From the NCBI GenBank assembly GCA_964558665.1, contig CAZLFA010000067.1, forward strand, positions 1 to 21,431: 21,431 bases of DNA. The letters run 5' to 3'. The notes under the pieces were generated by a model. The model searched no databases, was not told the DNA's origin, and saw nothing but the letters and a program-made list of their open reading frames with translations. Shown piece after piece: positions 14,002 to 21,431 of this stretch. A program made the translations under genes and the position numbers. The stretch is from CAZLFA01 sp964558665. Lineage in GTDB: Bacteria; Desulfobacterota; Syntrophia; Syntrophales; PHBD01. Each line of letters starts with the position of its first letter. The first letter of the stretch is position 1.

Positions 14002-15076
14002 CCAGCCACTTATTCATCCTGGCTTTCTCATCCGTATCCCACCCGGGTGAAAACCTGGTCTTTAAAAACTGGGTGAAAAGTTCTTCCATTGTTGAGAGAG
14101 CCGTCTCCAGAAGGTATATCCGTTCCAGGATGCGGCCGTCTCTGTCCTGTTCGTTATCTTCTGCCTCCGGCATCACCGGCAGTTTCAGCGACTGTATCTG
14201 AAACCGGTCGGCTTTGAAGGTGAATTCCCATTGTTCCGTATCTTTTCCAAGCCTGATGCGGGCTTCCTTGATTTTCTTTCCCCTGCGGAGCGCCTCTCTT
14301 CCCTCATTCAGACCGGCGTGCAGCCCAGAGCAGACAACCGTCTCCGCATAGTCGCCCTCGCCTGATTCCAGAACTACGCGGCGCACAAAAGATGCTTCCA
14401 CGTCTCCCCTGTTCGGGATAGATATCATACCGTTTCTCTCTTCGCTCTTGAACCACAGCCAGGTGAGGAATTCTCTGCCGATGATCTGCGTGTCGATGGA
14501 GGCGATCTGGCCCGGCGTGGCGCCTGTTATGAATCTGGTGTCCCAGGGAACGAAGGGCTGCGGAGAAAGATTGAATGACTGTTTGAAAAATTCGCTGAAT
14601 TCGTCCGCAATCTTGTCGGACAGAGAACAGAAAAAGAGCTTTTTGTCCTCGGGTGCCCAGCATACCTCTATGATGGAAGGCACAGCGGGGCTCACCCGCA
14701 GCAGATCCGCACGCACCCTTTCCTTTATCTCTTCACGCTGCAGGCGGTGCAGCTTTTTCTTTTCCCTTTCCGCCATAAACTCTTTTTCCGCTTCCAGAAC
14801 CCTGATTTTCAGAAGCGCCGGCGGTATGATCTTTCTGTCGATGCGCATGGAAAACATGATGTATTTCCCCCAGGTGTAACGCGCATATTTGAAATCGGTG
14901 TCCAGGATACTCTCCAGACCTGTCCAGCCGACCGTCTTTTCGTCGATGGCGCCGGTAAAGGTGTTTTTGAATGAATACTTTTTGAGCCGCTGATCGACAA
15001 TGTTGTTGAACTGATCAGGCAGGCTGTCGCTGATTCTGTATTGTGAGCATGTTACAGTGCCTCTTAGAAGTCCCAT
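13994..15076 (-). CDS. rdgC: Recombination-associated protein RdgC, divergent
   Basis: RdgC forms a ring on DNA and restrains RecA-driven exchange in enterobacteria. This 360-residue protein has the family layout: an N-terminal strand segment (GLLRGTVTCSQYRI), a central GW (VGWTG), RIDRKIIPPALLKIRVLEAEKEF, and a long charged helix (REEIKERVRADLL). A second-half repeat of the fold follows with ELF-like DEFSEFFKQSFNLSPQPFVP and GREFLTWLW. It is longer than E. coli RdgC (about 300) and lacks close identity, as in deltaproteobacterial homologues. On its strand AAGGAG sits five to six bases before the ATG. It is transcribed divergently from nadK across 181 bases. The exact biochemical role here is inferred. 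Confidence 0.85.
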   Translation of the reverse strand: MGLLRGTVTCSQYRISDSLPDQFNNIVDQRLKKYSFKNTFTGAIDEKTVGWTGLESILDTDFKYARYTWGKYIMFSMRIDRKIIPPALLKIRVLEAEKEFMAEREKKKLHRLQREEIKERVRADLLRVSPAVPSIIEVCWAPEDKKLFFCSLSDKIADEFSEFFKQSFNLSPQPFVPWDTRFITGATPGQIASIDTQIIGREFLTWLWFKSEERNGMISIPNRGDVEASFVRRVVLESGEGDYAETVVCSGLHAGLNEGREALRRGKKIKEARIRLGKDTEQWEFTFKADRFQIQSLKLPVMPEAEDNEQDRDGRILERIYLLETALSTMEELFTQFLKTRFSPGWDTDEKARMNKWLEK

Positions 15077-15140
15077 ATAATCTCCTTTTTTAAGTGAGGG
15101 GCGACCTTAGCGCAATCGTCTCAACATTGTCAAGCATGCA

Positions 15141-15178
15141 GCAGATCGGCACAGCCGGGGCGGAGGAGTGCCCTTTCC
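15141..15178. repeat. Half-copy of the 10831 hairpin element upstream of nadK
   Basis: GCAGATCG, then CACAGCCGGGGCGGA, then CCCTT recur here in the same order and spacing as in the reverse complement of bases 10841-10877. There are about six mismatches in 38 positions. Only the outer left arm is present, and the match ends abruptly at 15140. It lies in the rdgC-nadK divergent spacer, in opposite orientation to the full element. Confidence 0.65.
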
Positions 15179-15257
15179 GCAGAAAACATTTAACACATGG
15201 ACACTCTTATATATTTGTGGTAGAAATCATAAGATTAACGGTTTATGGAAAAAGCTT

Positions 15258-16145
15258 ATGAAGATTAAAAGGGTCGGGATTGTCGCCAACGCAGAGAAGG
15301 AGAAGTCGCCGGAGTTGACGATTCGCCTCCGGGAGTGGATTGTTGGCCAGGGTGCGGAGGTTTTCCTTGAGAAAAGAATCGCTGAGAAACTGGGTTTCAA
15401 AGACGGCTTGGACAGAATATCGCTGGCATCTACCACGGATCTTCTGGTCGTGTTTGGCGGCGACGGCACGATGCTCCGTACAGCCCGCGCAGTGAGAGAG
15501 TTCGATATCCCCATCGTCGGCATCAACCTGGGAAGCTTCGGTTATCTGACGGAGGTCAACATCCAGGAGATGGAAGATGCGATGAGGCTGATCCTGAAAG
15601 GCGATTTTCAGACGGAAAAAAGGATGATGCTGGATGTTGTGATCGAACGCGGAGACGGCGGCCAGATAAGGGAGCGCACCGTGCTGAACGATGTGGTAAT
15701 CAACCGGGGCAACCTTTCCAGGATCGTCGATCTGGAGACGTCCGTCGATGAACACTATCTGACGACGTTCAAGGCGGACGGCCTGATTCTCTCGACGCCG
15801 ACGGGATCGACGGCCTATTCATTGTCGGCCGGGGGACCTATTGTCTTTCCGCAGCAGGATTCCATCATCCTCAACCCCATATGCCCGCATACTCTTACCA
15901 ACCGCCCGATTATCCTGCCGGAGAATGTCATCGTGAAAATCATACTCTGGACAAAGGAGATGGGAGCCACAGTGACCATGGACGGCCAGGCCTCTTTTAT
16001 CCTGGAGGCGGGCGATACCTGTACCGTCAGGAAATCCCGCTACGTAACAAAGCTTGTAACCTCTCCCCACCGTGATTATATGCAGATTCTGCGGAGCAAA
16101 CTAGGTTGGGGTTTATTGCCGGCAGGCATCAAAAAAACGACATAG
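15258..16145 (+). CDS. nadK: NAD kinase
   Basis: NadK phosphorylates NAD to NADP, feeding reductive biosynthesis including QueF. The catalytic GGDGT is at 67-71 (Asp 69), within LVVFGGDGTMLRTAR. GINLGSFGYLTE follows, then NDVVINRGNLSRIVDLE and KADGLILSTPTGSTAYSLSAGGPI, the NAD-binding signature. Length is 295 residues from ATG 15258, giving the typical MKIKRVGIVAN start. A longer in-frame opening from 15168 is rejected because the added 30 residues are atypical and overlap the half-repeat and promoter region. A GGAAAAAG purine stretch lies just upstream. recN begins 21 bases after the stop, a frequent pairing. Confidence 0.97.
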   Translation: MKIKRVGIVANAEKEKSPELTIRLREWIVGQGAEVFLEKRIAEKLGFKDGLDRISLASTTDLLVVFGGDGTMLRTARAVREFDIPIVGINLGSFGYLTEVNIQEMEDAMRLILKGDFQTEKRMMLDVVIERGDGGQIRERTVLNDVVINRGNLSRIVDLETSVDEHYLTTFKADGLILSTPTGSTAYSLSAGGPIVFPQQDSIILNPICPHTLTNRPIILPENVIVKIILWTKEMGATVTMDGQASFILEAGDTCTVRKSRYVTKLVTSPHRDYMQILRSKLGWGLLPAGIKKTT

Positions 16146-16166
16146 GGCGAGGTGTCCACGCCTTAA

Positions 16167-17852
16167 ATGCTCATCGAACTCAACATTAAAAACTTTGCCA
16201 TTATAGACGAATTGACCGTCTCCTTCAACAGGGGGCTCAATGTCATCTCCGGCGAGACCGGAGCGGGCAAATCGATTATCATCGGCGCCGTCAGCCTGCT
16301 ACTGGGTGACAGGGCCTCGGCCGACATGATCCGCTCCTCCGAGGATTCCGCCGCCGTCGAGGCGCTCTTCGACATAGGGGCCAATAAAGACCTGCAGGCG
16401 AAGCTGACAGAGATGGGGCTGGCCGCAGGCGAGAACCTCATCATCAAGCGGGTGATTTCACGAACGGGCAAAAACAGAGTCTATGTTAACAGCAGCCTTG
16501 CCGGCCTGAATGCGCTTTCCTCTTTGGGAGAGCTCCTGATAAATGTCTGCAGCCAGCATGAACACCAGCTTATCCTTGACGAGGAAAATCACATCGACAT
16601 CGTGGATGGATTCGGGAGCTTGCTCCCTGCGCGTGAACAATACCGTCTCGTATACGATGAAGCGCAGAAGCTGACCGCAAGAATCAGGGAGCTGGAACAG
16701 GTGAATAAAAAAAAGGCGGAGCGCGAGGAACTGCTGCGCTTTCAGATAGAGGAGATCGAGAAGGCATCGCTGGAAAGGAACGAAGAAGCAGCGCTTGCCG
16801 AAGAGAAGAAGATGTTGAGCAGCATCCGCAGGCTGATGGACCTTTCCTCGCAGGCTTACGATGCGCTATACGGCAGGGAAGGGTCGGCGCTGGAAATGTT
16901 TCGCAGGACGCTGGCCGATATCCGTGAGTTGAAAAAAATCGATGCCGGATTGAACATCTCAGAAAAGGATGCAGACAGCCTGTACTATCAGATGGAAGAT
17001 ATTGCCCTTGTCCTTCGCGATTACGGCAGCAGGCTTTCCTTCAACCCGGAAAGACTGGAAGAGATCGATGAGCGATTGGAGATGATCCGGAAGCTGAAAA
17101 GAAAATACGGCGGTGATATTGACGCCATACTGAAAAAGAAAGATGACATGGCCGGTGAACTTGCCCTGATCGTTTCGGTGGACGAGCAGATTCAGTCTGC
17201 GTCGCACGAACTTGATGCGCTGAAAGGCGACCTTGCCGCAAAGGCGGAAGCCCTTTCGAAGAGAAGAAAGGAAGAGGCCGTAAAGCTTGCCAAAGCGATA
17301 GAGAAGGAAATCAGGAATCTGCGCATGGCCGAGGCGCGATTCGAAATCGTCTTTAAAGGCAGTGACGAAAAGGCGGCAGAGATCTATCACCAGAAGGGGA
17401 TGGATAGCATAGAGTTCTACCTGACGACGAACGTCGGCGAGGACATGAAGCCACTGAACCGGATAGCCTCCGGCGGCGAGCTTTCGCGCATCATCCTCGC
17501 CATGAAGAAGGTGCTTGCCGGAGTCGGCGCGGTGGACACAATCATCTTCGACGAGGTGGACAGCGGCATCGGCGGGGCGACTGCCCAGGTCGTAGGTGAA
17601 AAGATAAGGGACGTTGCCGGGCATCATCAGGTGCTGTGCATAACCCATCTTCCCCAGATAGCGAGCTATGCCGACCGGCATTACCGTGTATCCAAGGCGG
17701 TGTCGGGCAAGCGCACGAATACGCATGTGGAAGTCCTGTCGGATGAAGAGCGGCTTGAGGAGATCGCCAGGATGCTAGGCGGCGTTGAAGTGACCGAAGC
17801 GACCAGAAAGCACGCCCGGGAAATGCTGGCCGGGGCAAAACGTAAGAAGTAG
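16167..17852 (+). CDS. recN: DNA repair protein RecN
   Basis: RecN is an SMC-like ATPase that acts early at double-strand breaks. Walker A GETGAGKS lies at 29-36. ABC signature SGGELSR is at 435-441 and Walker B IIFDEVD at 459-465, followed by THLPQIASYAD. Between them are two long charged coiled-coil arms (about 150-230 and 290-380). At 561 residues it is full length. The ATG at 16167 has GAGGTG 12 bases upstream, somewhat far, but MLIELNIKNFAIIDEL is the expected N-terminus. Together with mutL and rdgC it forms the DNA-maintenance content of the window. No LexA-box-like operator was identified upstream. Confidence 0.97.
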   Translation: MLIELNIKNFAIIDELTVSFNRGLNVISGETGAGKSIIIGAVSLLLGDRASADMIRSSEDSAAVEALFDIGANKDLQAKLTEMGLAAGENLIIKRVISRTGKNRVYVNSSLAGLNALSSLGELLINVCSQHEHQLILDEENHIDIVDGFGSLLPAREQYRLVYDEAQKLTARIRELEQVNKKKAEREELLRFQIEEIEKASLERNEEAALAEEKKMLSSIRRLMDLSSQAYDALYGREGSALEMFRRTLADIRELKKIDAGLNISEKDADSLYYQMEDIALVLRDYGSRLSFNPERLEEIDERLEMIRKLKRKYGGDIDAILKKKDDMAGELALIVSVDEQIQSASHELDALKGDLAAKAEALSKRRKEEAVKLAKAIEKEIRNLRMAEARFEIVFKGSDEKAAEIYHQKGMDSIEFYLTTNVGEDMKPLNRIASGGELSRIILAMKKVLAGVGAVDTIIFDEVDSGIGGATAQVVGEKIRDVAGHHQVLCITHLPQIASYADRHYRVSKAVSGKRTNTHVEVLSDEERLEEIARMLGGVEVTEATRKHAREMLAGAKRKK

Positions 17853-17859
17853 AAATATA

Positions 17860-17887
17860 TTCAGACTTAAAGAATAAACTATACAAT
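17860..17887 (+). promoter_or_regulatory. Possible sigma-70 promoter for the GNAT-mltA pair
   Basis: TTCAGA (17860-17865) and TACAAT (17882-17887) are 16 bases apart and match the consensus at four and five of six positions. It lies in the A+T-rich gap after recN, about 100 bases ahead of the GNAT start. Confidence 0.35.
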
Positions 17888-17991
17888 CGTAAAAAATATC
17901 TGTATGGACTCCCACGGGAATAGCTGTATGCTTTCCGCCGGCAGACAGGGAAAAATTAACAATAGAAGTTTCACTTTTTACGGAGACGATA

Positions 17992-18450
17992 ATGCTGAGA
18001 AAAGCCCGCATCGGCGACGTGAAGACGATTCACAAAATGATCAATCTTTCGTCAGGGAAGGGAGAAATGCTCCCTCGTTCGCTCATGGATATATACGGAA
18101 GCCTCCGCGATTTTTTTATCTACTACGATGAAGACGAAGAAGAGATCATCGGCGTCTGCGCGATGAACATCATCTGGGAGAACCTCGCCGAGGTGCGTTC
18201 CCTTTACGTGGATGAGGCGCACAGGAAGCGGGGCATCGGCCGGACTCTGGTCGAAGCCTGCATCTCCGAGGCCATTACGCTGGAACTCTTCCGGATATTT
18301 ACGCTGACCTACCAGGAAAAATTCTTCGCCCGCCTGGGATTCAAGATAGTGGATCGTTCGACCCTGTCGGAAAAGATCTGGTCGGACTGCTTCCGCTGTT
18401 CAAAATATCCCGACTACTGCGACGAAGTGGCCATGATCATAGAGTTGTGA
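17992..18450 (+). CDS. GNAT acetyltransferase, short ArgA-like N-acetylglutamate synthase
   Basis: This 152-residue GNAT protein resembles the stand-alone acetyltransferases that make N-acetylglutamate for arginine synthesis without the amino-acid-kinase domain of classical ArgA. The acetyl-CoA loop is RKRGIG (78-83), preceded by EVRSLYVDEAH. Family-like stretches are LPRSLMDIYGSLRDFF, FTLTYQEKFFARLGF and KIWSDCFRCSKYPDYCDEVAM, the last with three cysteines that could bind metal. CGGAGA is positioned correctly before the ATG. mltA starts eight bases after the stop. No other arginine gene is in the window, so the substrate rests on family resemblance. Confidence 0.8.
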   Translation: MLRKARIGDVKTIHKMINLSSGKGEMLPRSLMDIYGSLRDFFIYYDEDEEEIIGVCAMNIIWENLAEVRSLYVDEAHRKRGIGRTLVEACISEAITLELFRIFTLTYQEKFFARLGFKIVDRSTLSEKIWSDCFRCSKYPDYCDEVAMIIEL

Positions 18451-18457
18451 AGCCGCA

Positions 18458-19609
18458 ATGAAGACCAGATATTTTATAATCGCCGTGATGACCGTGATGC
18501 TGTGCGGCTGTGCCCGGACGCCGTCGACGCCCGCTTTGGTTCCGGCCGGCGTTCCTATTGTGACGCCGCTTACGCTTGTCGCCGAAGGCGACATGCCTCT
18601 GCTTGCCGATGATCTTGATCCCGAGTCGCTGGACCTTGCCGTTTCCAGGAGCCTCAAGTATCTGGACAAGGGCCTGGGCAGCAGATACCGCTTTGGTGAC
18701 CGCGATGTTTCGGCCGCCGATATAAAAGAGAGTCTGCTGGCATTCAGGGATATAATGCGCACTCCTGATACCCCTGAGAAAAAGATGGAAAAAATCCGGA
18801 ACAGCTTTGATTTTTACAAGGCGGCCGGCACAGACGGAAGAGGCACGGTTGTTTATACAGGATATTACGAAACGGTTCTTAACGGTTCTCTGGAGAAGAC
18901 GGAGCGGTTCATGTATCCTCTGTACAGGACGCCGCCGGAGCTTATGGCCGGAACTAAGAACACGGAAAAGATGTATTACAGCCGAGAGGAGATCGATACC
19001 AAAGGCGTCCTGCAGAATCGCAACCTGGAGATAGCCTGGGTAGATGATCCGGTCGCCCTCTATTCAATGCATATCCAGGGTTCAGGAAAGATCATGCTGC
19101 CGGATGGCGGTACAATACGTGTGAGCTATGCACGGGATAACGGAAGACTTTTCCGGAGTCACACTGAGTATATGGTTGAGGCAGGAGTTTTACAGGGCGG
19201 TGATAAGTCATACTGGACGGTGAAAAAGTATCTACAGGAACATCCCGAATCTCGACAGCGAATTTTTAATTATAACGAACGATATATTTTTTTCAGGATA
19301 GTAGAAACTCCGACAGGTGCCCTTGGCGTCCCGGTGACCGGTGGCCGTTCCATTGCCATTGATCATGCTTTGTTTCCCAAGGCGGGGATAGCATTTATCC
19401 GATTGCGCAAGCCGACCTATGACAAAACGCGTAATCGAAGGGAATGGGAGCCGTTTTCACGTTTTGTCCTCAGTCAGGATGTGGGTAAGGCAATCAAAGG
19501 GCCGGGGCGTGTTGACCTTTTCTGCGGCGGAGGTGATGATGCCGAACTTGTAGCCGGCAGCCTGAAAGAAAAAGGCGAACTCTACTTCCTCATCAGGAAG
19601 CGTATCTGA
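18458..19609 (+). CDS. mltA: Membrane-bound lytic murein transglycosylase A (MltA) lipoprotein
   Basis: MltA cleaves the MurNAc-GlcNAc bond of peptidoglycan with formation of 1,6-anhydroMurNAc. A lipobox LCGC with Cys 18 marks it as a lipoprotein of the periplasmic face. The MltA core includes GYYETVLNGS, YSMHIQGSGKI (His 205 to Gly 208), YNERYIFFR and GALGVPVTGGRSIAID. The C-terminal 3D domain has QDVGKAIKG (Asp 341) and VDLFCGGGDDAE with Asp 353, the position of the catalytic Asp 308 in E. coli. At 383 residues it is full length. Its Shine-Dalgarno is poor, so coupling to the upstream GNAT gene is likely. Confidence 0.95.
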   Translation: MKTRYFIIAVMTVMLCGCARTPSTPALVPAGVPIVTPLTLVAEGDMPLLADDLDPESLDLAVSRSLKYLDKGLGSRYRFGDRDVSAADIKESLLAFRDIMRTPDTPEKKMEKIRNSFDFYKAAGTDGRGTVVYTGYYETVLNGSLEKTERFMYPLYRTPPELMAGTKNTEKMYYSREEIDTKGVLQNRNLEIAWVDDPVALYSMHIQGSGKIMLPDGGTIRVSYARDNGRLFRSHTEYMVEAGVLQGGDKSYWTVKKYLQEHPESRQRIFNYNERYIFFRIVETPTGALGVPVTGGRSIAIDHALFPKAGIAFIRLRKPTYDKTRNRREWEPFSRFVLSQDVGKAIKGPGRVDLFCGGGDDAELVAGSLKEKGELYFLIRKRI

Positions 19610-19708
19610 TCCGCCCCTGCGGCCGGCATCCTTTTTTACTTTATCCAATTCGACGTCAAACGAGGACCTGGAAAAAATCAAACGCCTGATTCCTTCAATG
19701 TCGCGTAA

Positions 19709-19737
19709 TTGGCAAACGTCTGATCTTGTGTTATACA
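19709..19737 (+). promoter_or_regulatory. Probable promoter immediately upstream of the STAS gene
   Basis: TTGGCA (19709-19714) and TATACA (19732-19737) are exactly 17 bases apart, five and four of six matching consensus. The predicted start, near 19744, is only about three bases before the ATG at 19747, and no Shine-Dalgarno exists there. Confidence 0.45.
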
Positions 19738-19746
19738 GTTTCCCGT

Positions 19747-21165
19747 ATGGAACTCAGCCTGCAAATAAAGGATTCTCTTGCCTGTGCCGCACTCCACGGC
19801 CGCATCGACGCGTTCGGCGCCGGCCGCGTGGAAGACGAGCTTGTCAACAGGCTTCCTCCCGATGTCATGGTGGCAATACTCGATTTTACGGATGTGAATT
19901 ATCTGAGCAGCGCCGGTTTGCGTGTCCTGCTGCGCCTCAGCAAGGAGTTGCAGCGACGCCGGGGAAATCTGGCCCTGGTGAAAGTAAGCCCTTACTGTCA
20001 GGGCATTATAAAGATGTCGGGATTCGATAAGGTGATCTCGCAGTTTCAAAGCATGGATGAGGCGGTGGCGTTTTGCACAAGACAGGCGCGGGTGAAGGTG
20101 GCGGACAACAAATGGGATCAGCTTGAAAGGCGCTCCACCATGCAGGGGGACTACCGCATTATCCCCGGTGACGCCGGTGCAGGCGATGTGGAAGTAATCG
20201 GCAGTTTCCGTGACATACTCCATGCCGACACGGGTTTGTCCAGGCTATATGCAAAGCAGTTTTCCGATGCGAAATACTCCATCGGCATCGGCGGACTCGG
20301 CGAACGGCCGGAAGACTTCCTGCACATTATGGGAGAGACGATAACTGTCGGCGGAACGATAGGATGGCTGCCGTCGGACGGACACGGCCTGGCCGACATC
20401 ATCATTCCGCAGATCGACAGCGGCCGTTTCGGGATAAACACCGTATTTAACATCACCATAACGGACCATTTCCATGAATCCGCCTTTTTCAGAGCTGCTC
20501 CCGGCAGTGAGGTCTCCCTGGTATCTCTTTACAGGGATATATTCGACATGGCGAAAAAGCACAGATCCGGTTTCAAGGGAGCGGTTGCCGTTGCCATGCG
20601 TGCGCAGATGGGGAAGGTGTTCGGCTCCGCCCTGAAAAGGTCTCCCGTAAGCGGCAATGCGCCGACGGATGGAAAGATGATTACACATCCTCTTCACATA
20701 GCCGAATGGTTTGATATCGACAATGAACCCCGCCATCAGGATGTTACGGCGCTGATCGTCGGTGTAGGTGCCGATCTGACATGCGCCTTTTCAGGCTTTA
20801 AAGAAAACTGGCTGGACCGCGTCTTGTACATACCCCCTCACGGTACAGGCGGCAGAAAGGAGTTGCTGCGCAATCATGCCCTCATCTTTTCAAGGCAGCC
20901 CATTCCGGAACGGCCGGTAGACATGGCGCATGAAATCAAGGAGGTTGTAGAAGGCGGCGAATTTATCGACATGCGCTGTCTGCTTGATATCTCCACGATC
21001 GAATCCGCCTTAATCGGAATCAGCTATATAGACGAGTTCAAATCCGATTCACATGCCGTCCCGGTAGTGGAATCCGCAGGCATATCGTCTCCGGCGCTGC
21101 AGCAAATCAATTCCTACAGGAAAGCGGCGACGATCGAAAAGCAGCTCACCGGAAAGAAGAGATAA
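19747..21165 (+). CDS. STAS-domain protein with large uncharacterised C-terminal region
   Basis: Residues 1-105 form a STAS (anti-sigma-factor-antagonist) domain: DVMVAILDFTDVNYLSSAGLRVLLR, with Ser 54/Ser 55 at the site phosphorylated in SpoIIAA-type proteins, and IKMSGFDKVI. Residues 120-472 are unlike anything I recognise. Notable segments are SIGIGGLGERPEDFLHIMGE, TVGGTIGWLPSDGHGLADIII, HQDVTALIVGVGAD and VLYIPPHGTGGRKELLRNHA. No membrane helix is seen. A partner-switching regulator that senses or acts through the C-terminal part is an inference. The ATG at 19747 is chosen because it gives a normal STAS N-terminus. The TTG 21 bases earlier lies inside the predicted promoter. The gene appears monocistronic; no kinase or sigma-factor gene is adjacent. 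Confidence 0.8.
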   Translation: MELSLQIKDSLACAALHGRIDAFGAGRVEDELVNRLPPDVMVAILDFTDVNYLSSAGLRVLLRLSKELQRRRGNLALVKVSPYCQGIIKMSGFDKVISQFQSMDEAVAFCTRQARVKVADNKWDQLERRSTMQGDYRIIPGDAGAGDVEVIGSFRDILHADTGLSRLYAKQFSDAKYSIGIGGLGERPEDFLHIMGETITVGGTIGWLPSDGHGLADIIIPQIDSGRFGINTVFNITITDHFHESAFFRAAPGSEVSLVSLYRDIFDMAKKHRSGFKGAVAVAMRAQMGKVFGSALKRSPVSGNAPTDGKMITHPLHIAEWFDIDNEPRHQDVTALIVGVGADLTCAFSGFKENWLDRVLYIPPHGTGGRKELLRNHALIFSRQPIPERPVDMAHEIKEVVEGGEFIDMRCLLDISTIESALIGISYIDEFKSDSHAVPVVESAGISSPALQQINSYRKAATIEKQLTGKKR

Positions 21166-21431
21166 TCAGAAACTTGATCTCCTGTCCCCGGTTTTACAGA
21201 CACTGTTTTAAAACAAGTCCTGGTCACTATTTATTGAGGTTGTGATTTTAGGGTGATGTCATTGTGCGCAGCTTTCAACCGGAACTGCTCAGGTGATGCA
21301 GCATAAATTGTGCGTCACGCCGGTTATCATCTTCACCTACAACTCCACACCTCGATGGGTTTCTAAATTTCAAAGATAACCATTTGAAATAGAGTACGAG
21401 ATATATGATCAGAAAATCACTTATTAATCAT
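21166..21431. other. Non-coding right edge, possible IS3-like end
   Basis: No gene is supported here. TGATCTCC (21175-21182) followed by TGTCCCCGG and ACAGACAC (21196-21203) faintly resembles an IS3-family terminal repeat (TGA...CCCC...GACAC). A perfect 12-base palindrome TGTTTTAAAACA follows at 21204-21215. No orfA-like transposase start is seen behind it. The last 70 bases are A+T-rich. Confidence 0.3.

Noticed and set aside
13926..14201. Plus-strand 91-codon frame overlapping the rdgC 3' end
   Set aside because: Most of it is antisense to rdgC, it has no ribosome site, and the product shows no domain.
15168..15257. N-terminal extension of nadK by 30 residues
   Set aside because: The added residues are atypical and A+T-rich and overlap the repeat fragment region. 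ATG 15258 gives the family-typical start.
19610..19660. Terminator after mltA (CCGC/GCGG hairpin and six T residues)
   Set aside because: The stem is only four pairs and is separated from the T-run by nine bases.
19726..19746. TTG start of the STAS gene seven codons upstream
   Set aside because: It lies within the predicted promoter spacer and gives an atypical start; ATG 19747 fits the domain better.
20383..20394. PP2C phosphatase signature (SDGHG) in the STAS protein
   Set aside because: The surrounding residues lack the hydrophobic-DGHGG context and other metal-binding Asp motifs, so only a faint resemblance remains.

Overview
This window is a chromosomal stretch of housekeeping genes, about half G+C, most likely from an anaerobic member of the Desulfobacterota (the former Deltaproteobacteria, possibly Syntrophales-like). 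That placement is an inference. It rests on the combination of a divergent RdgC, a short ArgA-like N-acetylglutamate synthase, a TPR plus S-layer-homology lipoprotein, a methanogen-like Cam carbonic anhydrase and a TatA-type protein. No rRNA, tRNA or CRISPR array was seen.

Layout. Bases 1-193 hold what look like the terminal repeats of an IS21-type element joined to a broken CopG/BrnA-type antitoxin gene. Next come mutL and miaA (mismatch repair and tRNA modification), then a TPR/SLH lipoprotein closed by a clear intrinsic terminator at 4278-4333. A compact same-strand run follows: valS, nadC, birA, coaX, coaE and a Cam-type gamma carbonic anhydrase, which supplies charged tRNA-Val, NAD, biotinylated enzymes, CoA and CO2/bicarbonate exchange. 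Immediately after the carbonic anhydrase stop codon lies a 143-base, nearly symmetrical hairpin element. Similar fragments occur at 13802-13833 and 15141-15178, so this appears to be a dispersed intergenic repeat.

From 11024 to 12858 an unrecognised 152-residue protein, queF, a YhhQ-type queuosine-precursor transporter and a five-cysteine mini-protein run together. The two recognised genes suggest uptake of preQ0 and its reduction to preQ1. A consensus sigma-70 promoter (TTGACA, 17 bases, TATAAT), preceded by two helically phased 8-base repeats, then drives a 106-residue putative exported protein. An orphan TatA-like protein follows. A 351-base non-coding stretch separates it from rdgC on the minus strand.

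The last third reads rightward: nadK-recN (NADP synthesis and double-strand-break repair), a GNAT N-acetylglutamate synthase with mltA (peptidoglycan lytic transglycosylase), and a STAS-domain protein. The STAS protein has a C-terminal part of about 350 residues that I do not recognise, and its promoter sits so close to the start codon that the mRNA may be leaderless. The window ends in non-coding sequence with a weak resemblance to an IS3-family end.
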